Notes under the pieces: generated by a model | Seen by the model: the letters and a program-made list of their open reading frames with translations, nothing else | What the model was told of the DNA's origin: nothing | Database searches by the model: none | Translations under genes and position numbers: made by a program | Assembly: GCA_036264255.1 (NCBI GenBank) | Contig: DATARI010000080.1 | Span: forward strand, 1 to 5,425 | Direction: 5' to 3' | DNA length: 5,425 nucleotides | Origin: DASZIT01 sp036264255 | GTDB lineage: Bacteria; Actinomycetota; Acidimicrobiia; Acidimicrobiales; RAAP-2 | Shown: piece after piece, positions 1 through 4,633 of the stretch | How positions within the stretch are numbered: the first letter of the stretch is position 1 | How the letters are laid out: every line of letters starts with the position of its first letter

Positions 1-123
1 CACGTCGCCGGGAACTTCAAAGGTGACCTTCCAGCCCAGCCCGTCCACATAGAAACGCCGGCTGGCCGGCACATCGGCTACGCCCAGGGTAACGAGGTCC
101 ATACGCTGTTCCATGTGCCTCAT
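1..123 (-). CDS. VOC/glyoxalase-fold protein, N-terminal 41 residues only
   Basis: Only the first 41 codons are inside the window; the C-terminus lies beyond the left edge. The visible protein has the opening beta-alpha-beta pattern of the vicinal oxygen chelate (glyoxalase/bleomycin resistance) superfamily: a strand around LVTLGVADV, a helix with ASRRFYVDGLGW, then a strand KVTFEVPGD. Many VOC proteins bind a metal through a His or Glu on the first strand; here that place appears to hold Thr11 or a neighbour, so a metal-dependent enzyme is not implied. The ATG at 123 is preceded by GGGAG (129-133) with a 5-nt gap, a fair ribosome-binding site. In-frame ATGs at 114 and 102 are alternatives, and the last fits the usual family N-terminus (MDLVTLGV). 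It is divergent from an AraC-type regulator, a common VOC neighbourhood in actinobacteria, so it may be that regulator's target. The substrate cannot be told. Confidence 0.85.
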   Translation of the reverse strand, partial: MRHMEQRMDLVTLGVADVPASRRFYVDGLGWKVTFEVPGDV

Positions 124-149
124 CCTCACTCCCGGACCAGCCACCGGTC
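124..149. promoter_or_regulatory. Divergent intergenic control region between the VOC and AraC genes
   Basis: Only 26 bp separate the two start codons. It contains the self-complementary ACCGGT (143-148) and a short inverted repeat GACC/GGTC (135-138 and 146-149, 7-nt loop). No convincing -35/-10 pair is visible. If the later starts are used (ATG at 102, GTG at 180) the region grows to 77 bp, enough for overlapping promoters and an operator. The claim of shared control rests on the geometry; the repeat alone is too short to name as an operator. Confidence 0.35.
129..133 (-). promoter_or_regulatory. Ribosome-binding site supporting the ATG at 123 of the VOC gene
   Basis: On the minus strand GGGAG lies 5 nt before the ATG at 123. 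This is the clearest Shine-Dalgarno-like match I found in the window and favours the longer VOC start over the ATGs at 114 and 102. It is a short match in GC-rich DNA and not proof. Confidence 0.4.
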
Positions 150-935
150 TTGAACGATTCGGCCATCGCGGCGGCGTCGGTGTACCGGGAGTGGCCGGCG
201 CCCCGACCGTGGCGCCCGACGGTGGTCTGCCGGTGGGAGCAGCGGGTGGTCGGCGGTGACTACGTCCAGCGGGTTTTGCCCGACGGCTGCGCCGACATCA
301 TCGTTGACGACGCGGGGAGGGGCCTGGTGGTCGGTCCCAACCGACACGCGACCATGCCCCGGCTGGCGCCGGGCGTGTTGTCGGGCATCCGTTTCCGGAC
401 CGAAGCCATCGGACCCGTCTTCGGGGTGGCCGCCTCGGAGTTGGCCGGCCGCGCCGTCCCCCTCGACGCGGTGGTGGCGCCCCGCCAGGCCCGGGAGGTG
501 GTCGAGATGCTGGTAACGGGACGCGAGGCGTCCGGGTGGTGGGCCGACGTCGACACCGATCCCCGGCTCCGGGCGGCCTGCTCGGCCCTCGCCGGCACCC
601 ACGACTCGGTCGCCCGGGTGGCCGAGACGATCGGGTTGTCGGTCCGGCAACTGCGCCGACTGCTGCTCGACGCCACCGGTCAGGGGCCGAAAACCCTCCA
701 GCGGGTCGGGCGGCTCCGGCGCTTCCTCAGTTTGGCGGACCAGCACCGCGCCCCGTGGTCGTTGGCCGACCTGGCCGCGGCGGCCGGGTATGCCGATCAG
801 GCCCACCTGACCCGCGAGGTCAGGGACCTGGCGGGCACGACTCCCGCCGGCCTCCTCCGGGAGCGAAGCCGGGCCGCGCCAGTGACGGCGCCGCTCACCC
901 GTCCATCAGGTGACGGCGGAACCAATCGAGGATGA
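150..935 (+). CDS. AraC-family transcriptional regulator (DUF6597-like sensor domain plus C-terminal double HTH)
   Basis: A 261-residue DNA-binding regulator, probably cytoplasmic. Residues about 12-115 resemble the N-terminal domain of actinobacterial AraC proteins of the DUF6597 type: YREW near the start, the LPDGCADIIVDD motif at 43-54, VVGPNRHA at 60-67, and a GIRFRTEAIGPVFGV stretch at 79-93. Residues 150-236 hold the AraC/XylS domain with two helix-turn-helix units: SVARVAETIGLSVRQLRRLL at 153-172, then WSLADLAAAAGYADQAHLTR at 203-222 followed by AGTTPAGLL. The TTG at 150 is the first start in this frame; a GTG at 180 (residue 11, just before YREW) is equally plausible because neither has a clear ribosome-binding site. 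The last 20 or so residues are Pro/Ala/Gly-rich, and the coding overlaps the 3' end of the convergent peptidase gene. The divergent VOC gene 26 bp away is the likely target; autoregulation is also likely but inferred. The effector is unknown. Confidence 0.9.
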   Translation: MNDSAIAAASVYREWPAPRPWRPTVVCRWEQRVVGGDYVQRVLPDGCADIIVDDAGRGLVVGPNRHATMPRLAPGVLSGIRFRTEAIGPVFGVAASELAGRAVPLDAVVAPRQAREVVEMLVTGREASGWWADVDTDPRLRAACSALAGTHDSVARVAETIGLSVRQLRRLLLDATGQGPKTLQRVGRLRRFLSLADQHRAPWSLADLAAAAGYADQAHLTREVRDLAGTTPAGLLRERSRAAPVTAPLTRPSGDGGTNRG

Positions 936-2892
936 TCTCGGCCCGCATGACCCGGTGCCGGGGGGAACCACTACGGGACAACTCGTGGCTTTCACCGGGA
1001 AACAACACCATCTCCGGCTTCCGGCCCAGCAACCGCAGCGCCACGAACAGCTCCTCCGCCTGACCGACCGGGCAGCGCAGATCGTCCTCAGAGTGCACGA
1101 TCAGCAGCGGGGTCGTGATCGCTCTCACGTAGCTGATCGGCGACTGGCGCAGATAGGCGTCGGGGTTGTCGAGGTGTGAGACCCCGACATAGGTCCGGAA
1201 CCCGGTGGCCATGTCCGAGAGCTGCTCCAACATGAGCAGGTTGTTGGCCGCCCGTTCCGACAACGCGGCCCGGAAACGGTCGGTGTGACCGACCATCCAC
1301 GAGGCCATGTACCCGCCGTAGGAGCCCCCGAGCACGCCCAGCCGCTCCCCGTCGATGAAGTCGAAGCGGGCCACGGCAGTGTCGACCACCGCCATGAGAT
1401 CGTCGTAGTCGACGCCACCCCATCCGGAGCCCGGGTCGTCGGCTTCCGGCCACCGGATGGCTCGCGCGGACGCCTCGGTCGAGCCCGAGGACCCCCTCGG
1501 GTTGGCGTACAACACCGCGAAGCCCGCTCCCGCCTGCAACTCGAACTCGTCGAAGAAGCGGTTCCCGTACTGCGTGAAGGGGCCCCCGTGGACGTTCAGC
1601 AGGGTCGGGTAACTCCGGCCTGGTTCCGCCCCGACAGGTGGCATGACCCAAGCCCCGACCACCGTGCCGTCGGGAGTGGTGGCGGAGAAGGCGACGGGGG
1701 CCACCAGCTCGACGGCGTCGGTGAACGCCCGCCCGACGTCGGTGAGCTGGCGCTCCTCCCGGCTCGCCAGGTCGAGGACGAAAAGCTCCGAGGTGGCGGT
1801 CGGGCTGGAGGCGCAGAAGGCGACGGTGCCCGCGGCCACGTCGAAGGCCCCGACCTCGCGGTCCCCACCAACCACTGGTCCCAGCGGAGCGGACCGGTAG
1901 AGGTGGGTGTTGCCTGCGTCCTCGACCCGGAACCAGATGGCATCGTTTCCCCACTGCGGTTCCCGGAGGGTGGGAAAAGGACCGCACTGCCGGTCCAGCG
2001 TGTTGGTGAGCACCTCCACCTCGCCGCTGTCGACGTCGAGCACCGCCACTTGGGCGTGCCGGGGCTCCTCGAAGGGGAAACCCGACGAGAGGTAGGCGAT
2101 GCGGCGGCCGTCGGGGGACCAGGAGGGGGAGAAATTGGCACGCCCCGTCTCGGTCAGGCGCTGTGGTGCCCGTGGGCCTCGCTCGGGATCGGGGAGGCCG
2201 GCCGCGAACACGTCGGTAGCCAGGTCCAGGTCCCAACTGTCATGGCGACCCGACGTGAACGCCAGGCGGGTCCCGTCCGGCGACCAGCTGAGGCCCTCGA
2301 CGTGGTAGGGGCCTTCGGTCACCGGTTGCGGACCCGAAGACCCGTCGGCGGCGGTCACGAACAGCTGCTTGACCCGGTCGGAGACGAAGCCTTCCGAGTC
2401 CAGCCGGTAGAACAGGCGGTCGATCCGCCGCGGTGGGCGGTCCCGGGCTTTGGGGGGGCGGTAGTGGGCCTCGTCCCGGAGGCGGGCGACGAAGGCCACC
2501 AGGCTGGCGTCGGGCGACCACGCCAACTGCTCGATCGCCTCGGGCCACGAGGCCACGGTGCGGACGTCACCGGGCGCCGCCACCGGAGCGATCCGCAGCT
2601 CGAAGACCTGTTCCTCCTCGCCCTTCAGGTCGTCATCGTCACGGTGCCAGACGAACGCCAGCGCCCCGCCATCAGGGGACCACCGGGCGTTGGAGTGGCT
2701 TCCTTCGCCTGAGGTGAAGCTTCTCGGAGGGGCGGAGCCGTCGACCGGGGCCAGCCATACCTGGCGGCGGTAGCAGTTGGCGTCCAGGTCGACGCGGGTG
2801 ATCGTGAAGGCCACCTGGCGCCCGTCGGGGGCCAGGCTCGGATCGCCCGCCGTGACCAGCCTGTCGAGATCTTTGGGAACCATGCCGGCCAT
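895..2892 (-). CDS. S9 family serine peptidase (acylaminoacyl-peptidase/prolyl oligopeptidase type)
   Basis: A 665-residue peptidase. Residues about 15-390 form a beta-propeller, shown by recurring WSPDG-type blade motifs at 71-75, 125-129, 203-207 and 258-262 and an APDG motif at 21-24. Residues about 400-665 are the alpha/beta-hydrolase domain: HGGP (435-438) for the oxyanion region, the nucleophile motif GGSYGGY with Ser524, the acid in HSEDDLRCP with Asp604 as the likely catalytic residue, and His636 in FPGESHELS. The full triad and the length of 665 residues fit the S9C group, which removes N-acylated or N-terminal residues from short peptides; the propeller restricts entry to small substrates. 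No signal peptide or membrane segment is visible, so it is probably cytoplasmic. ATG at 2892 was chosen; ATG at 2883 (residue 4) is possible, and neither has a strong ribosome-binding site. A GNAT gene lies 53 bp upstream on the same strand. The 3' end overlaps the convergent AraC gene by 41 bp. Confidence 0.95.
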   Translation of the reverse strand: MAGMVPKDLDRLVTAGDPSLAPDGRQVAFTITRVDLDANCYRRQVWLAPVDGSAPPRSFTSGEGSHSNARWSPDGGALAFVWHRDDDDLKGEEEQVFELRIAPVAAPGDVRTVASWPEAIEQLAWSPDASLVAFVARLRDEAHYRPPKARDRPPRRIDRLFYRLDSEGFVSDRVKQLFVTAADGSSGPQPVTEGPYHVEGLSWSPDGTRLAFTSGRHDSWDLDLATDVFAAGLPDPERGPRAPQRLTETGRANFSPSWSPDGRRIAYLSSGFPFEEPRHAQVAVLDVDSGEVEVLTNTLDRQCGPFPTLREPQWGNDAIWFRVEDAGNTHLYRSAPLGPVVGGDREVGAFDVAAGTVAFCASSPTATSELFVLDLASREERQLTDVGRAFTDAVELVAPVAFSATTPDGTVVGAWVMPPVGAEPGRSYPTLLNVHGGPFTQYGNRFFDEFELQAGAGFAVLYANPRGSSGSTEASARAIRWPEADDPGSGWGGVDYDDLMAVVDTAVARFDFIDGERLGVLGGSYGGYMASWMVGHTDRFRAALSERAANNLLMLEQLSDMATGFRTYVGVSHLDNPDAYLRQSPISYVRAITTPLLIVHSEDDLRCPVGQAEELFVALRLLGRKPEMVLFPGESHELSRSGSPRHRVMRAEIILDWFRRHLMDG

Positions 2893-2945
2893 GACGAAAG
2901 GGTGCCAAAGTCAAAGCGGGAAGAACAAGACGCCGGTCGGGCGGA
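2893..2945 (-). other. 53-bp gap between the GNAT and S9 peptidase genes
   Basis: Both flanking genes read on the minus strand. I see no hairpin followed by a T-run that would act as a terminator, which supports readthrough from the GNAT gene. On the minus strand a TTGACT hexamer (a weak -35 match) lies near the peptidase start, but it has no suitable -10 partner and is too close to the ATG. Confidence 0.4.
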
Positions 2946-3584
2946 CTACTCGGCGGGAAGTCGGCCGACTTGGCCGGCCGCCGATCCGACGATGGCCGCG
3001 ATCGCGGAGGCGGCGAAGTGCTCGGTGCTCGGCGGCAGGTCCATGGTGGTCTGCAGGACCCCGGCATCATCGAGCTCCAGCTTGGCCCCGGCCGCCGTCA
3101 GGATGTGACGCATGGCAACGTTGTCCGCCAGCACCCGGGCGTAGAAGTGGTCGATCCGGTTGGCCCGGGCGACGACGGTGAGCAGGTCCAACAGCATGGT
3201 GGCCAGTCCCTGGCGCTGGTATTCGTCGCCGACGACAAAGGCGATCTCGGCCGTCGCCGGGTCCTCGGGCTGGCGGATGTAGCGGCCGACGGCGACGATC
3301 GGTTGGTCCTCCCGGTCCAGGTCCACCGCCACCCACGCCACGTGGGACCGGTAATCGATCTCGGTCAGGTAGGTGACGTCCTGCTCGTCCAGCTCGTCTT
3401 TGGCCGAGAAGAAGCGTTGGCGGCGCGCCAGCGGCGACAGCCGGCCCATGCCCCATTGGAGCTTGGCCTTGTCCCCGGGCATGATCGGCCGCAGCAGGAT
3501 TCGGGTCCCGTTGGGTAGCACCGTGGGGAGCCCCCAGGGGGCGGGGGATGAAAGCTGGAGGTCGGCGCTGTTCACGGGTTCCAC
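2946..3584 (-). CDS. GNAT family N-acetyltransferase, Pat-like
   Basis: A 212-residue acetyl-CoA-dependent acetyltransferase. The N-terminal block LPNGTRILLRPIMPGDKAKL (23-42), followed by RLSPLARRQRFF (48-59), is typical of the GNAT domain found in Pat-type protein acetyltransferases. The acetyl-CoA motif A covers about 112-130: AEIAFVVGDEYQRQGLAT, with the Q-x-x-G-x-A signature at Q123, G126 and A128. A second half with HFYARVLADNVAMRHILTAAG (146-166) matches motif B. The C-terminal tail (about 190-206) is rich in Ala and small residues and has no family match I recognise. No cyclic-nucleotide or CoA-ligase domain is attached, unlike some Pat proteins. The start is GTG at 3584; a GTG at 3575 is an alternative, and a stop codon lies at 3609-3611 in this frame. 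Substrate unknown: a protein lysine, a protein N-terminus or a small amine are all open. It probably shares a transcript with the S9 peptidase 53 bp downstream. Confidence 0.92.
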   Translation of the reverse strand: MEPVNSADLQLSSPAPWGLPTVLPNGTRILLRPIMPGDKAKLQWGMGRLSPLARRQRFFSAKDELDEQDVTYLTEIDYRSHVAWVAVDLDREDQPIVAVGRYIRQPEDPATAEIAFVVGDEYQRQGLATMLLDLLTVVARANRIDHFYARVLADNVAMRHILTAAGAKLELDDAGVLQTTMDLPPSTEHFAASAIAAIVGSAAGQVGRLPAE

Positions 3585-3597
3585 GTACCCAGGGTAC
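3585..3597. repeat. Perfect 6-bp inverted repeat GTACCC-A-GGGTAC beside the GNAT start
   Basis: The arms 3585-3590 and 3592-3597 are exact reverse complements around a single base at 3591. Read on the minus strand this also gives GGGTAC twice in a row, the second copy touching the GTG start codon. It overlaps the predicted -10 of the GNAT gene, so a protein bound here could block transcription. A site beside a promoter, not a terminator: the 1-nt loop is too tight for a hairpin. Confidence 0.5.
3591..3596 (-). promoter_or_regulatory. Candidate -10 element for the GNAT-peptidase transcript (leaderless)
   Basis: On the minus strand the hexamer TACCCT fits the actinobacterial -10 pattern TAnnnT and ends exactly 6 nt before the GTG at 3584. 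Transcription starting at that G would give a leaderless mRNA, which matches the absence of a Shine-Dalgarno sequence. No good -35 is found 16-18 bp further upstream. Inferred from spacing and motif only. Confidence 0.35.
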
Positions 3598-3602
3598 CCC
3601 AG

Positions 3603-3620
3603 TGCTAACTATTGCTAGCA
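3603..3620. repeat. TGCTA direct repeat with 10-bp period, second copy inside palindrome TGCTAGCA
   Basis: TGCTA occurs at 3603-3607 and again at 3613-3617, exactly one helical turn apart, so both copies face the same side of the DNA. The second copy is part of the perfect 8-bp palindrome TGCTAGCA (3613-3620), and CTAGC recurs at 3632-3636. This is the most AT-containing stretch between the two divergent genes. The arrangement suits an operator for a regulator acting on one or both promoters. The repeats are short and chance cannot be excluded. Confidence 0.4.
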
Positions 3621-3638
3621 GAACGGGTGGACTAGCGT
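3612..3638 (+). promoter_or_regulatory. Candidate promoter of the hemerythrin gene (leaderless)
   Basis: TAGCGT at 3633-3638 fits the TAnnnT -10 pattern and ends 6 nt before the ATG at 3645, so transcription could begin at or near the start codon itself. TTGCTA at 3612-3617 is a 4-of-6 match to TTGACA, with a 15-bp spacer, which is short. There is no clear Shine-Dalgarno sequence before the ATG, only GGTGG, consistent with a leaderless mRNA. Confidence 0.35.
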
Positions 3639-3644
3639 GGTGGC

Positions 3645-4130
3645 ATGCCCGACCTGCGCGACATCTTGGCCCAGGAGCACCGGGAGGTGTTCGGGCTGCT
3701 CGATGAGCTGGGTACCAGCCGCCGTGACCGTTTTCCCCTGGCTCACCGGCTCATTGACGCCCTGGCCGCCCACACCGCGACGGAGCAGCAGCTGCTCTAC
3801 CCGGCCCTGCGTGACATCGTCCCCGGCGGCATCGAAATGGCCGACCGGGCCCAGGTGGACCACCAGGCCATGCGCAGCTCACTGGTTGCCCTGGAGGACA
3901 GCCACCCGGGCGACGCCGCCTTCGAACAGGCCCTCGTCGACCTCCGCACCGAGTTGGACGCCCACGTCCCGGTCGAGGAGAACGAGCTCCTCCCCGCCCT
4001 CTCCGAGGTCATCGGTGTCGACAAGATGGAGGAGCTGGGCGGCCTCTACCTGGCCATCCGCGATTCCCTGCCGACCGGCCTCCAGAGCTTGGCTGCCGAT
4101 ATCCCAGATCCCGAGTTCCGCGCCTGGTAA
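3645..4130 (+). CDS. Hemerythrin HHE cation-binding domain protein
   Basis: A 161-residue, mostly helical protein with the di-iron site of bacterial hemerythrins. The ligand set is complete in order: His12 (QEHRE), His43 and Glu47 (HTATE, the H-x3-E pair of the second helix), His73 (VDHQAM), and His107 with Glu111 (HVPVE, the H-x3-E pair of the fourth helix). The helices span about 3-22, 33-57, 64-84 and 92-122; a further helix from about 125 to 150 follows the bundle. No signal peptide, membrane segment or fused output domain is present, so this is a free cytoplasmic protein. Such proteins bind O2 or NO, or take part in iron or peroxide handling; which applies here cannot be seen. The ATG at 3645 begins the family-like MPDLRDILAQEH. 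It diverges from a GNAT gene 60 bp away. The stop codon is directly followed by the stop codon of the convergent GNAT gene. Confidence 0.95.
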   Translation: MPDLRDILAQEHREVFGLLDELGTSRRDRFPLAHRLIDALAAHTATEQQLLYPALRDIVPGGIEMADRAQVDHQAMRSSLVALEDSHPGDAAFEQALVDLRTELDAHVPVEENELLPALSEVIGVDKMEELGGLYLAIRDSLPTGLQSLAADIPDPEFRAW

Positions 4131-4625
4131 TCACCCGGGGGGCCCGGAGAGGCTCTTGTGGAAGGCGTATTCGGTCGTCCCGCTGAGATCGTGGAGGTCC
4201 CGGCTCTCGCCGGTGGTCGAGAAGCCACAGCGCTGGTAGAGCTGGTTGGCGGCGTGGAAACGGGTATCGCTCCACAGCTCGATCTGCCTGTCTCCCCGCG
4301 TCCGGGCCTGGTGCTCCACCCATTTCACGAGGGCCTGGCCCAGGCCCTGGCCTCGCCGGTGCCGGGCCACGTACAGCTTGACCAGCTCCGCGGTCCCCGG
4401 CCGAGCCGGCATCAGCCCCACCGAGGCTGCCATCCAGTCGCCCTCGGGGATCACCCAGAGGATGCCACCCGTGGCCCGGTAGTGGCTGGCCGGGGCGCGA
4501 AGCTCGGGATACTCGCCTTCGATGTCCACGACGCATCCCGGGTATTCGGCCCAGCAGGCGCTGATCAGGGCGATCAGCGCCCAGGAGTCGGCGTCGACGG
4601 CCTCCCGCAAACCGGCCAGGGACAA
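4131..4625 (-). CDS. GNAT family N-acetyltransferase
   Basis: A predicted 164-residue acetyltransferase of single-domain GNAT type. With the start at 4625 the N-terminal strand-helix reads LREAVDADSWALIALISACW (6-25), followed by AEYPGC. Motif A is at about 80-100: ELVKLYVARHRRGQGLGQAL, with the R-x-x-G-x-G acetyl-CoA pyrophosphate loop at R91, G94 and G96. Motif B includes A126NQLYQRCGF135, and the conserved Tyr130 could serve as the general acid. Substrate unknown. The frame stays open far upstream, but that part is out-of-frame sequence of the DUF427 gene and not protein-like. The first usable start after the DUF427 stop is TTG at 4625, 8 bp downstream; TTG at 4610 is another choice, and neither has a well-placed ribosome-binding site, suggesting translational coupling. 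The stop codon abuts that of the convergent hemerythrin gene. Confidence 0.88.
   Translation of the reverse strand: MSLAGLREAVDADSWALIALISACWAEYPGCVVDIEGEYPELRAPASHYRATGGILWVIPEGDWMAASVGLMPARPGTAELVKLYVARHRRGQGLGQALVKWVEHQARTRGDRQIELWSDTRFHAANQLYQRCGFSTTGESRDLHDLSGTTEYAFHKSLSGPPG
4135..4147. terminator. Weak GC hairpin at the hemerythrin/GNAT convergence
   Basis: CCGGG (4135-4139) and CCCGG (4143-4147) can pair across a 3-nt loop, just past the hemerythrin stop and inside the last codons of the convergent GNAT gene. It lacks a T-run on either strand, so it is not a standard intrinsic terminator. It could slow polymerase at the point where the two transcripts meet, but it may equally be a by-product of the Gly-Pro-Pro-Gly codons. 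Confidence 0.15.
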
Positions 4626-4633
4626 TGCCCTGT

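Noticed and set aside
126..806. A 226-codon minus-strand open frame antisense to the AraC gene
   Set aside because: No domain pattern; the sense frame has two clear helix-turn-helix units. It is another GC-driven shadow.
951..962. CCCGG-TG-CCGGG inverted repeat as a terminator for the AraC gene
   Set aside because: The loop is only 2 nt, no T-run follows, and it lies inside the peptidase coding sequence, where GC-rich inverted repeats are frequent by chance.
1088..2236. A 382-codon open frame on the minus strand in another frame of the peptidase gene
   Set aside because: The product is Arg/Pro/Gly-rich without recognisable motifs, and it shares its strand with the clearly correct peptidase frame. 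It is a GC-content artefact.
1285..2712. A 475-codon open frame on the plus strand antisense to the S9 peptidase gene
   Set aside because: It lies wholly inside a peptidase with a full catalytic triad and propeller motifs. The translation is Arg/Gly/Pro-rich without any domain pattern, as expected from a GC-biased antisense frame.
3637..4239. A 200-codon open frame overlapping the hemerythrin gene in another frame
   Set aside because: The hemerythrin frame has all the metal ligands in order, whereas this product is Ser/Pro/Thr/Arg-rich without motifs.
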